This document shows positions 22,905 through 33,635 of a stretch of DNA of 64,000 nt, piece after piece (positions within the stretch are counted from its first letter, which is position 1; each line of letters begins with the position of its first letter). The translations under genes and the position numbers were made by a program. The DNA lies in NCBI GenBank assembly GCA_002946415.1, contig NJPS01000039.1:372001-436000 (forward strand), given 5' to 3'. The DNA is from Rutstroemia sp. NJR-2017a BVV2. Taxonomy: Eukaryota; Ascomycota; Leotiomycetes; Helotiales; Rutstroemiaceae. The notes under the pieces are model-generated. The model was given only the letters and a program-made list of their open reading frames with translations, was not told where the DNA came from and made no database searches.

Positions 22905-24551
22905 CTACACAACACTAGTCTTCCTCCCCTTCTTCAGCCTCGCCTTCTCCGTCAACTCGCCAATCTTCTGCAACCGCCACTCACAACCCTCCGCGAACTC
23001 GCAGCTCCGACACTTAAACGCGTCTTCTACCGCCACGCCCTTCGTTTCCCTTTCTCCGCGCCACCATTGAATCTCATCGTCTAGATACACCTTCAATCCA
23101 TCCTCATCCATAAGAAGCGTCTTGCTACCCACTACCTCTCCACTATCTCGCGATCGGTATTCCGCTTTCAGCACTTTTCCAAGCGACTCCACACCGTCGG
23201 GGAGAGTGAGCCGAAACTCGGATATCATGAGGGACCAGAGAGATGCGAGATTATTGTGAGCGAGTAGGACACTTGTGGAATCCTGACTGGAGAATGGTGT
23301 ATTGGCATCTTCCACGTCGGAGACAGCATCATAGAATCGACCTTCACAGTCGTTCAGGCTGCCGACTTGGGCGATGAATGAGTCTGAGAAGATTTTGGCG
23401 GTGTCGAGATTGTAACGTGTGGCTACGACAGAGAAATCTACGGTATTGGTCGCGAGCGAGGAAAGAAGGTGGTGGTAGAGCATGAGTTGGACTTGGGTCG
23501 GTCGGAAGGAGGCATTGTTGGGAAGGGATTTGACGGAACGAGTTTTGACATCGCAGACGTAGACTTTGTTGGATTGCGTGCGCTTTCTTCGACGGGCTGC
23601 TTCTTTGGATGATGTTCCATCTGATGCTTTGAAAAATTCGGCCAGAGTAGTCTGGTCCGATGCAGGTTGTGCCTTCTTATCTTTCTTTCGGTAGGAATCT
23701 TCCAGCTCAACATCGGGGCAGATGTAGTTCAGCTCATCAATAACACCATTGACCACTAATCCATCAATGGTACCCCAGACCTCCAGCTCCCTCGTTTGCC
23801 CGGTCTCTCGTAATGTTCGCAGACCCTGTATTACATTCCATATCCGTAAACCCCAAGCATCCTCCTTCGTCTGAATATCAATTTGTACAGTTTTGTGAAC
23901 CTGCTCCTCGAGAACCTTATGTACAGCACTGCCCTGCTTCATCGCAGACGTTCGTCTCTTCCTCCCATGTTTTGTTAACGAATACCAATATTGTAGTTCG
24001 CACCAAGCCGGCGACACTAGATCCGTAACAGAAAGAGGTTTCTTCGGTGGCGTACGAAATCGTTCCAGAGGTGATCGCGTATCCGGCGCAGGAGGTTCGG
24101 TAGGGCCTGCGTCCGCGATATTCAACGGCGACACCACAGGCTCTGCAATCGTCGGCAGAGACTCGATGATCTGGCTACTCACTAAACGCTGAGGCGTAAG
24201 TCAGAATCATAAATACTCGCCACAGCAACACAACTCACAGTCCGGGTAGTGCTTGCGCATCTCAACTGCAGCATTGATCTGCTCAGCAACCTTTTCTGCA
24301 TCCTTAATTGCCTGGTACAAAGGGGAGATGTGCTGCCGCCCCAGAACTCGAGGCATGCGAAGAGTGCGTTGCGCATCATAATATTCGATGTCGTTGACGA
24401 TGGGGTTGTCTTCGATAGCGACGACTTCGGCGGGTGGCGACAAGAGAGCTTCAACTATCTCGACTTCTTCGGGGGAAAATTCAGATCCATAATCACTTTC
24501 TGCATCGATGGCTTCATTCTTGATAGCTTCTTCGGTGGCAGGACTAGCCAT
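22905..24551 (-). CDS. EXO5: Exonuclease V (Exo5/Dem1 family)
   Basis: Single-strand-specific 5' exonuclease with an iron-sulphur cluster; the family acts in mitochondrial DNA maintenance in yeast and in nuclear repair in other eukaryotes. Exons are 24551-24239 and 24181-22905, joined over a 57-nt intron (24182-24238), giving 529 aa. The hallmark CELQYWYSL (Cys165) and the C-terminal cluster CRSCEFAEGC (Cys495, Cys498, Cys504) provide the four iron-sulphur ligands. The nuclease core includes GSAVHKVLEEQVHK, the acidic motif VWGTIDGLV and the catalytic VCDVKTRSVKSLP. An acceptor AG 9 nt earlier would hit a stop, so the later one was chosen. The N-terminal 100 residues are acidic and poorly conserved, with no clear mitochondrial presequence. 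Confidence 0.92.
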
Positions 24552-25195
24552 GCCAATTTGTGCAGTGAGGGGTCTGATCCATTAAATTTTTGGGTGTTTA
24601 GCGGGATTTCCCTTCGTGATCTATGACGACACGTCGAGGGTTGAGGAGGGATAAATGCGACGCGATATCACGTGTCGGAAAAAGCTCTGGGCAAATAATT
24701 ATTTTGGGATGGATTTCCTGTCGTTGTTGAGTTGCGACTAGCTTGCTAGGTAGGTTATCGTATTTCATGTGTTGCCACAGAGTTACATACTGTATGTTGT
24801 ACGTGATGGCAATCTTGCAAGACAAGAGACTACCTCGGTACTGTACGTCTATTAACCTTACAATCACTACATGTTCTGACCACATTACGTGAAGAGGACG
24901 TTGGGGTCTTTATACCATCCTGGTATATGCCGGGCCGTATTTCGCACCACAATGTGTCACCGTCTTGCGTGCCGTAATCTGACACTTCATTCTAGTCGAA
25001 ATTCGTACGCAGTCGCGCATTATTACGACACTGAAGCGCGGCAGCCTGGATCAAAACACCGTGTTTCAGAAACTCGTGTTGTAAATACGATAATTCAGCT
25101 CGTACCTTGTTAGGCAGCATGATCTATATCAACCTCCGAATGTACCTACATCTACTTGAATGATCTGATCAGTTACGATATCAACGACCGACGAA
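24552..25195. other. Intergenic, no gene seen
   Basis: Divergent promoter space between the exonuclease V gene (minus) and the F-box gene (plus). No ORF or RNA feature recognised. Confidence 0.55.
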
Positions 25196-25927
25196 ATGAA
25201 TGCACCCAGACTCCAGATTTTGGATCTACCTCCAGAGATCCATTTGTTGATAACATCACATCTGATATATCCTGACGCTTTGTCGTTGAAACACACGAGT
25301 CGATATTTTAACTCAATCGTTGATATCGACGACGATTTACAAATCGAATGGCTCATTGAGAGACGAAGGCTACACTTGGATTGTCCAAGTGATAGCAATT
25401 GCAAACTGGGAAGTGATCTCAGATTTTGCAGGGGAAGCGTGCAGTGAGTTCATTCCAGAGTTACTCAGGTGGTCATCGAACTGTTGCGCAAAGTCATGCC
25501 ATCACATCAAAATACCTTTTGAAGTGCAATGCCCTTTGGAGGGGATGTTTGTGCAAAAGCAAGCCAAAAAAGCAGAGTGCTTACATTATAGTTGCATAAC
25601 TGTCATCCTCTGTAGTTAACTGCGAAGCCTTAGTCAAAGGAATATCCGGGAAAAGGACTCTGTAACTGACAAATACTCAGGTTGTTGATGAAGAGAAGAA
25701 GGGAGCACCAAGAGTGTGAAGATAGACCAGGAGGTAGGGGATGTTTGGTCTTTGGAAGACCAATATGTCTCGATAAACCTGGGAAGAAACGACATCTCGG
25801 AGCGGTGTGGAGGACATTGAAATCGGACCGCGTCGTTTGGGTGGCAGCAGTAGTCGTTGTTGTACTGGCTGCACTGATATTACCAAACGCAACCAATGTC
25901 AGCAGCCCCGGGGATGAGATCCATTGA
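25196..25927 (+). CDS. Small F-box protein with C-terminal transmembrane segment
   Basis: Exons 25196-25443 and 25681-25927 give 164 aa. Residues 4-45 (LQILDLPPEIHLLITSHL, then ALSLKHTSRYFNSIVD) form an F-box of the fungal type, which would bind Skp1 in an SCF ubiquitin ligase. A middle basic, Cys-containing part follows (CPSDSNCKLGSDLRFCRG, then RRREHQECEDRP), and near the C-terminus VVWVAAVVVVVLAALIL is a clear membrane segment. The 237-nt intron (donor GTGAGT, acceptor CTCAG) is long for this genome, but splicing it joins two parts that read well together. If unspliced the protein would end after 83 residues. There is no recognisable substrate-binding repeat, so its target is unknown. Confidence 0.72.
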
Positions 25928-27035
25928 TTCATTCCCGGCCCGGCCGACGGTGTGTAGTGTCGTGAACTACATATGCTATATGCCCACACAGTTAAAGGTA
26001 GCCTGCAAGGCAGGGACCTCGGAGAGCCAGCGGAGCGCCATTCATTATTCACTATCCCTCCCTCAACCTTAATACGACTTCATGGGAATTTTCTCCATAT
26101 GAAAACTTGCACAAATAACGCTCACCATGTCAGTCATGGATACTTGATATGCATAATAATTCGAACGTCGAGCTTCGGTCCCGAAGCACTGATCTAGAAG
26201 TTCGATTCCTCGCAGAACAAAGGAAACTACAACAAATATCTCTTAGCTCGGGTGTGATTTCACCATTACATTCTCCATTCATAATGTCACCATGCAACGT
26301 AACTATGATACTTATTCGTTGTCACTACACTGCCACAGTGATATAGCTGGTGGTCTTTCCAGTGCTTTAAAATTGTATCCAGTACTTCACATATCCCGCC
26401 GGGCAACTTACTGAAAATCTCGGGACCGAAGCAATTTTTGTGGGTCTATCAGGTGGAGGTCAAGGAGAAGCATCTAAGGATCAGGCAATGCCAAGGCCAG
26501 GATATGACGATACCTGCTGCTTATAGTAATGGAAGCCGACTCATGGGTGTTTATTATCAATGGTAGTCAGGGACTTCAGGGTCTTATTAAGCAAGGAAAC
26601 TTTGACAGAACGGTACAAAATACAACTTCAACACCGAATTGAGGTTTCAAACATAGTCATGCGTTGTGCTTCACGGAACTATATCAACATTTATGTTAAC
26701 CTTCGTATAAGTGGTTGAGCGGATCATGGAAGTTTGGCCATATCCCTTCCGAAGATTGCTTAAGCCCATGACAACCAGGACCCCACGATTCTCGCCGCCA
26801 ATGACGGGCTGATTTTCAATACCAGGGATATCCGTCAAACGGCCTTGCACGCACGGATGGTGGAGTGCTCGTGTCTGGTGCCCACTCTGAGATTTCAATC
26901 CTCGGTGCTTATGTTGCTGTTCAGTGTCCGAGAATTGCTCGGCACTTCAACTATAAAACCACGGGCTCTTTCGAGATTCCTGATGCCTCTTGGTTCATTC
27001 CTGTGCACTCAATTTTCACCTCAATAACAGCGAAG
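25928..27035. other. Intergenic; promoter of the beta-propeller gene
   Basis: No gene seen. A TATA-like CTATAAAAC at 26951-26959 lies 85 bp before the next start codon. Confidence 0.5.
26951..26959 (+). promoter_or_regulatory. TATA-like element of the secreted beta-propeller gene
   Basis: CTATAAAAC, 85 bp upstream of the ATG at 27036, a usual core-promoter distance in fungi. Confidence 0.5.
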
Positions 27036-29012
27036 ATGCGTCTGTCAACGATCTCTATCCTGTGCGTTACAGCGGCCACGGCGTTGGCCGCCTGTCCTTA
27101 TGCCGAGAGAAGTGTTTCCGACGTTGCACCTCATGCAATAAAACCTCGTGCTGCTGCTCCTGGCAAGAAAGGTGTTTTCTTTATGAATCGCATTGCTCCT
27201 TCGAGCTCGGTCCTGTACATAGCCAACACGGATGGCAGCAACGAGCGTCAACTACTTTCCAGCAACAGCTCTGCCTACGATTATCATGCATCATTCTCTC
27301 CGGACGGTCAATGGATCACTTTCACTAGTGAGCGTGCTGGTGATGGACAATCGGATATCTATCGTGTTCGCACAAACGGCTCCGATCTAGAAGCATTAGT
27401 TGCAACACCTTCATTTGAGGATGGTGGTGTGTTGTCTCCAGATGGCACCACCCTAGCCTATGTTTCCACGCGGGGCAATTACACGGCCAACATCTGGGTC
27501 AAGAATCTGCAAACCAAGGAAGAATTCAACCTTACCGACACAGCTTCCACCGCTGGCAACAATGCTTCCCCAAGTGGCCACTTTCGACCGAGCTGGTCAC
27601 CAGATGGAGAATGGATTGCATTCTCCTCTGACCGTAACACGAACTGGACCGGGCATAGCAACGGTACGGGATGGGAACACACTCAAACTCTCTCCGTCTA
27701 CGTTATTAGACCAAATGGATCAGACTTCCGACAAGTCATTTCCAAGGATGGATATGCTCTTGGATCACCCAAGTGGTCTCCAGATGGCTCTCGTATTCTT
27801 TTCTATGAGATGAGCAGAGAGGATACTTACAACGCCCATCTTCCATCAGCAGTCAATACTACCGTCTCACAGATTGCTTCTGTGGACTTCGCCACAGGAA
27901 CCGACTATACATACCTAACTTCGGGTGATGGCTGCAAGATCTCAGGACAGTATGTTACTGCTGATGTGGTCGGCTATGACATCAAAGGTGGTGACAGCGA
28001 AGGACTTAACTACAACTCCTCTAGCGGAACCAATTACACATCTTTCCTGGGCGGAATGCGCAACCCTGCATGGTCGCCGGATGGAAAATCTGTAGTGTAC
28101 GAGCGACCACTCTTCACACCGAACCGTCAAATGGAGAAGCCACTCTATAGCTGGGACTCCGAATACGAATACCGCTTCACGGATGTCTTCCCACAATTAT
28201 CAAAGCAAGGTGTGCTCGCCATCACCCAAAAACAGCTCGGCAACTCCTCCATCGTCACCATGAACCCCAACGGAACCGACCTCAAGCTCGTGTTCGACGT
28301 CTATGCCACCGACCAAGTTGAGTCTGCACTCGATGCCCAAGGTCTAGCCGGTGCATTCCAACCCACATGGACATCCGACGGCGAATGGGTTGCTTTCGGT
28401 CTCGGATACTGGTTCTTCGAACGCTACACAGAAGGAGGATGGATCTACCGCGCCACAGCAAACGGCTCCTACTACGAACAACTCACCTTCGGCACCCCCG
28501 GTGAAGTCAACTCCGGGTTCCCCAGCTTCTCCCCCGACGGAACGCAGCTCGTCTACCGCGACTTCGGCCCCTCACGAGGTCTCGGTCTGCGCATCTTAAA
28601 CCTCACCGACATGACCGTCACTAATCTAACCGACACATGGGACAACACGCCCGGGTGGTCGCCCGACGGTGAACGCATTGTCTTCACGCGTCGCAATCAT
28701 CTCGATTTGGATAATCTCTCCGCCACGGATAGTTTCGACGTGTATACCATTTTCCCCAACGGCACGGGCCTGACGCAACTTACGACCAGCGGGGCAAACG
28801 ATGCGCATGCAGTTTGGTCGGCGGATGGAAGGATTATGTATAATAGTGGGATGTACGGGTTCCGTGACGAGAGCGCGATTTACGATGAGGCGTTCCAGCC
28901 GTATGGTCAGATTATCGTGATGAATGCTGATGGGTCGAATAAGACGATGTTGACGGATAGTATGTGGGAGGATTCGATGCCTCTTTATGTTTTGAATGAT
29001 GATTTGGAGTAG
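27036..29012 (+). CDS. Secreted TolB-like (PD40) beta-propeller protein
   Basis: Intronless, 658 aa from the ATG at 27036. This start gives a clean signal peptide (MRLSTISILCVTAATALAA); a longer in-frame ORF begins at 26865 but buries the signal. The body is built from WD40-like/PD40 blades of the type WSPDG-EWIAFSSDRN. At least nine are visible, for example SFSPDGQWITFTSER, SWSPDGEWIAFSSDRN, KWSPDGSRILFYEM and GWSPDGERIVFTRRN. There are many NxS/T sites, as expected for a glycosylated extracellular protein. No peptidase domain follows the propeller, so this is a stand-alone propeller rather than a dipeptidyl peptidase. Ligand or enzymatic role unknown. Confidence 0.88.
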   Translation: MRLSTISILCVTAATALAACPYAERSVSDVAPHAIKPRAAAPGKKGVFFMNRIAPSSSVLYIANTDGSNERQLLSSNSSAYDYHASFSPDGQWITFTSERAGDGQSDIYRVRTNGSDLEALVATPSFEDGGVLSPDGTTLAYVSTRGNYTANIWVKNLQTKEEFNLTDTASTAGNNASPSGHFRPSWSPDGEWIAFSSDRNTNWTGHSNGTGWEHTQTLSVYVIRPNGSDFRQVISKDGYALGSPKWSPDGSRILFYEMSREDTYNAHLPSAVNTTVSQIASVDFATGTDYTYLTSGDGCKISGQYVTADVVGYDIKGGDSEGLNYNSSSGTNYTSFLGGMRNPAWSPDGKSVVYERPLFTPNRQMEKPLYSWDSEYEYRFTDVFPQLSKQGVLAITQKQLGNSSIVTMNPNGTDLKLVFDVYATDQVESALDAQGLAGAFQPTWTSDGEWVAFGLGYWFFERYTEGGWIYRATANGSYYEQLTFGTPGEVNSGFPSFSPDGTQLVYRDFGPSRGLGLRILNLTDMTVTNLTDTWDNTPGWSPDGERIVFTRRNHLDLDNLSATDSFDVYTIFPNGTGLTQLTTSGANDAHAVWSADGRIMYNSGMYGFRDESAIYDEAFQPYGQIIVMNADGSNKTMLTDSMWEDSMPLYVLNDDLE

Positions 29013-29019
29013 TTGGGCG

Positions 29020-29020
<1 letters not shown>

Positions 29021-29051
<31 letters not shown>
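29021..29051 (+). repeat. GATA microsatellite
   Basis: About seven uninterrupted GATA units just after the stop codon of the beta-propeller gene, in its presumed 3' UTR. Confidence 0.9.
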
Positions 29052-29880
29052 TTGCAGATACCCTTGTTCGTTGTAGGTAGACGACGATATACATAGTGCG
29101 GTGCGCCTAGGTAGCTATAGAAAATCACATCTTACCCTCCCGTCATATATGCCCCAAAAACACATCTCCGCGTCTCCTATCCCCCTCCTAACCCCAACCC
29201 AAATTCTCGAATCACAAAATCCTACATCCAAACGCGTCGAGATAAGCACAATCCCACCTCTTGGCAGCCGACCCGAAACAATCGTGGCGCAAACGATTGG
29301 TACTCGCGGGCCGAAATTGTTTTCCGCCGCTCAGGGGCACAGGTCGTACACTCCTTTTCCTTTTCCTTTCGGGACGAATTAAAAAGCTTGGTGTGAGGGT
29401 AAGCGTTATGTCAGTACTTTGCTTCTTCGGTTGGCGATCCTGTCATCTTATTCTGGGTTCGGAGTGACGCTGTTGATGTAAATTTTGCTGCAGTGGGGGA
29501 TGGACAGCGGCATATGTTGGTGGAAATTTCTCACGCGGGATAGGATAGGAGGATGTGGGATGATATGATATAATCTCCCACGAATCTCCCACGCCGTCCT
29601 CGATTTTGGTTTTGTTTCCTGTACGGAGGCAAGGTCATCTCTTTTTCATATTCACGCTTTCATTCACTTCGGTTTGGCGGGTTAGATACCTGATTCACGT
29701 TCCTTTATTTCACACGCTGTTGCAAGACAATAAAATAAATACGCTCCTTTCCGTGGGTTTCCTGCGATTTGTTACATTCACACACTCCTTAGATCTCCAA
29801 GATCAGCATTCTTTTCGTTCGTTCTATTTGTGAGCTTGCTCAGCAGTTCCATTCCACTCCTTACCTTACCTCCTCGAAAA
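29052..29880. other. Intergenic, no gene seen
   Basis: Short ORFs only. The last 300 bp are pyrimidine-rich and probably hold the promoter and leader of the DUF1996-WSC gene. Confidence 0.5.
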
Positions 29881-31523
29881 ATGCTCTCCAAAACCCCAAT
29901 CCTCGCCCTCCTAAGCGCAGCGCTTATCTCCCCCGCCAGCAGCACCTTCGTGATCCAATGCTACAGCCGCCTTGTCGACGAACGCATCGACCCAGTCGTC
30001 AGTCCCGGAGTCATCCCCGCAAGCCATGTGCACGCCATTGCGGGCGGAAGTGGGTTTAGTGATAACATGACATATGCGGATGCGCGTGCTGCTAAGTGCG
30101 GTACGTGTAATGTGAAGGAAGATTTGTCGAACTATTGGACGCCGAAATTGTATTACAAGGCGCAGAATGGGAGCTTTGTTTCGGTGCCGATTAATGGGGA
30201 TGATGGGTATGGGAATTTTGGTGGGATGGCGATTTATTATCTGTGAGTTTGAGGATGCGAGGGATAGATTGTGGACGGGAAGTCTAATAGATTGTCAGGC
30301 AACGCCCGGGTCCGGATAATGATCCGCTTGTGCCATTCCCTGAGGGCTTCCGCATGCTGGCGGGAGATCCAAATCGTCGCAGTTTCAACGAATCATCATT
30401 CGCAGATCGGGCTGTGAGTTTCCGATGCACTGGCACGGATGTGCAGACAAATGGGTTCCCGAATATCAATTGCCCAGATGGTCTTCGTCTTCAAGTTACT
30501 ATGCCTTCTTGCTGGGATGGTGTGAATGTTACTGCGACGGATTATAAATCCCATATGGCATATCCCATAGATGGTGATTATGATGGTGGCCGATGTCCTT
30601 CTACTCATCCTCATCATATGATGACTTTGTTCTTCGAGGTCACGTATCGTACGGATCTTTTCGCAAATGAGTGGTATGGCGATTCTCAGCCTTTCGTCCT
30701 GGCTAATGGCGACACTACTGGATATGGATTCCATGGTGACTTTGTAAGTTCTATGCAAACACATATTGAAGTGAAAGTTAGTCGTGCGCTAACATGACTG
30801 AAGGTTAATGGCTGGGACATTCCAACCCTCACCAAAGGAATAAACAACTGCCTTGATGGCCAACCAAATTGCCCTAGTGAAACTTTCACTTTTTACGAAC
30901 AATCCGACACTCAAGCATGCAAGCTCGCTCCGTTGATCAACGAGCAGGTCAGCGGTGTCCTGACTGCCCTTCCTGGCTGCAACACACCATCTTCAGGACC
31001 AGGGGAATACACCCCTCCCAGCTGTCTCCAAGACACAGCCCTGAAGAGCTCCCTTCTCAAAACCGCTCCCAACCGCCTTTCCTCCGCAGCCAGCACCCTC
31101 CCCGTAGGCGTAACCGACCTCAGCACCTCCAAAGGCTGGACCTATCTCGGATGCGGAACCGACGTAGCCGGTGACCGCACGCTGAACGCCGATTGGGAAG
31201 GCAACGATTCGATGACAATTGAAACATGTATCGATTTCTGCTCTTCAAAGGGACACAGTTATGCCGGACTGGAATTCGGAAGCCAATGTTACTGCGATAA
31301 TGCCCTGCCCGCGGATCGGGCGCCTCAGGCTGGTGTGGTTGGTGCGTGTCTTATGGCTTGTGCTGGGAATAGTACCGAGATTTGCGGTGGTGGTGCGGCG
31401 ATTACTCTTTATCAGAAGTGTGCTAGTGGTTCCTGTAAGCCGTCCACAACCCCGTCCACAAGCGCCAGGGCCGTCCGTTCGCTGGGGAAGAGGAGTAGGG
31501 TTACCAGAGGGTTGGATATGTAG
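29881..31523 (+). CDS. Secreted DUF1996 protein with C-terminal WSC domain
   Basis: Exons 29881-30242, 30299-30743 and 30804-31523 give 508 aa. A signal peptide (MLSKTPILALLSAALISPAS) precedes a DUF1996 domain (about 25-290) with the typical opening RIDPVVSPGVIPASHVHAIA, many conserved Cys and His residues, and HPHHMMTLFFEVTYRTD. A WSC domain (about 379-475; GWTYLGCGTD, CIDFCSSKGHSYAGLEFGSQ, CYCDNALP, CAGNSTEICGG) follows; WSC domains are thought to bind carbohydrate. A short Ser/Arg tail ends the protein with no GPI signal. The function of DUF1996 is not established; it is common in secretomes of saprotrophic and plant-associated fungi. The start at 29881 is preferred over the upstream in-frame codon because it gives the signal peptide. 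Confidence 0.92.
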
Positions 31524-33635
31524 ATGCGACTGGCTGGGTGCTGGGCGTTGAACATCCGGATACGACTCCGTTTGGGATGGGAGATCTGGGATGGGAAATG
31601 AAAATAGCGTATAGGGAAGAAGGGAGGGAGATGGGATTGTTAAAATTACCTTTCATGTAAATAGATATTATATTGCACACAGCAGCTATCCTCGTTCTGG
31701 GGATATCAAGGATGATAAGTTAGATGCGGTCATGATAAAACGATCTCTTCATATATCAGAGCTCCATGACGCTGTTGATCACTTCGATGTATGGAACGGG
31801 TCCAGGATTCTATTTTCCTGATGAGGAAGAAGATACGAATATACCTGGTATATATTCAGACGTCCGGGACGTGGGCATCTATCTACGGAGATGGTTCCGT
31901 GGAAACATACGAAAGTGGAGGGATGGGAAAGTAGAGAGAAAATGTGATTGTTGCCCTGGTCACCATCTAATATATGAAGGACCCCACACGAATACTACTC
32001 TGCTGAGAGCATAACTTTGCCCGGGGCCTTGACTTCAGCGCCATTGCAATACAGCTAAATAGCTCTCAAAAAATTCAATGCTTGACACGTGAGCAGTGGA
32101 AAAGTCGAACATTGTTTCAATACAGATTTTATTTGGTATTATTGAATATTTCTTTTCAGGAGCCTTTGTAATCTTTTCGTCCCTCGGCTGGTGGTGCCGA
32201 TAAAATAGGTAAAAGCATAGACCTCTTGAGTCTGGGCTGGTTGTTAGCTAGCCAGTGATACAGTAGTTACCCGTCCCACCTTCTTCCAGATCCATCGTCC
32301 CAATCAATAATTCCAACGTTTTAATTGTGTGATTGAACAAATCGGAATGCCCCTTGAGTCCCACAGATTCGCAGTCGCCTTATGGCAGTCCAAGGGGGAG
32401 TAGATTTTCCTTTCTTTTTTCTTTTTCTACAGAGGGCGGCGAACAAAAAGGGGAAGAGCACCATTGAACGGCTGCAAGAAATAGGCAAGAATACTCGGGA
32501 CGATCAACCAAAATCCTTCCACAAATTACCAGGTACCAATAAGTTGCTGTAACTAATTGATGGAGTAAAACCCACAGTGGGTGAATTCAATCCGCGTGTC
32601 CGCCCGAGGCTTCGTAGGATAAAAGTAAGCCAAGATTCACGACCCAATACCCGGGTTGACGAACCTCGTAGCTTGGCTTGTTTTCTTACGGCACAGTTTT
32701 CTGCATCTGGCCGAAAGAGGGCAGAAATGCGAAGGAAGGGTTGGAGATGGTTATATGGGGTTCCTGAGATATACTTCGTAGAGAACAAACACTGTACGTA
32801 CTTCGTACACACTCCCCTCCCCTGACGAGATCGACTTGTGAAATCTACAAGGAGTCGTACTGTACTTGGACAGCCTGGAAGACCCACCGTTCACCTAGAG
32901 TTTGGTGTTTTTACGCGGAGCTAGTATTGCAAAGACGGCGCAGACGATCTGCGTCCAGCTCTTGTTATGGGGTAGTCGACGAGGAGAGGGTAAGCTGCAT
33001 TTGGTGTCGCAATGTTTGATGTGGAAACGATCGGGTCTTTGGAAAGTCAAAAGCCTAACATCGATCTATACTTCGTACGGCGCGATGCAAATCTTCGTTG
33101 GGTCCGCATGCATGTGTTTAAGGGGAACGTATCCATGGACACGGCTTCGTCAATGCTTACTCGCTCAAGCCATGTGGAAATGCAGTATCTCGTGTGTAGC
33201 CATAAGACTTCCTGCCATTCATGGAGTATCTAACTGCTCACTGCTCACTGCTCACTGCAGCTGCTCAGGATGGAAAAAGATGTTCCTGTAGAAGCGTGCA
33301 ACCGCGGCACAGCTATGACCTCCCTCCACCTCGGATATGAGGAAAGTAAATCATGGTTCAGGCTTCAGGCTTCATTATCCCTTGCATGAAGGAGATAAAA
33401 TCTCAAAAGACCGATCGTTTGTCTCGGGGAAGAGCTTTAGCAATCTAGATCCACCACATCCCGGTTCTAATTTCCAACCCACCCCCCACTATAATACCAC
33501 ATAATTTCTTTACTTTATCCTCGAACTTGCTGGCGCACATTCGTTTCCGGCTCATCTTTTCTCTCGTGTTTTCTATCACCTTATTCCGTCGTTTATACTT
33601 CAGCTCGGACTTCTCTACTTTAATACGCTTCAAGG
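31524..33635. other. Intergenic, no gene seen
   Basis: No credible exon chain on either strand. It contains a tandem CTGCTCA repeat at 33235-33265 and a short GGCTTCA duplication at about 33359-33373. The last few hundred bases before 33636 are pyrimidine-rich and likely the leader of the RGS-LOV gene. Confidence 0.5.
33235..33265 (+). repeat. CTGCTCA tandem repeat
   Basis: Three consecutive CTGCTCA units followed by a degenerate fourth that includes CTGCAG. Confidence 0.75.
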
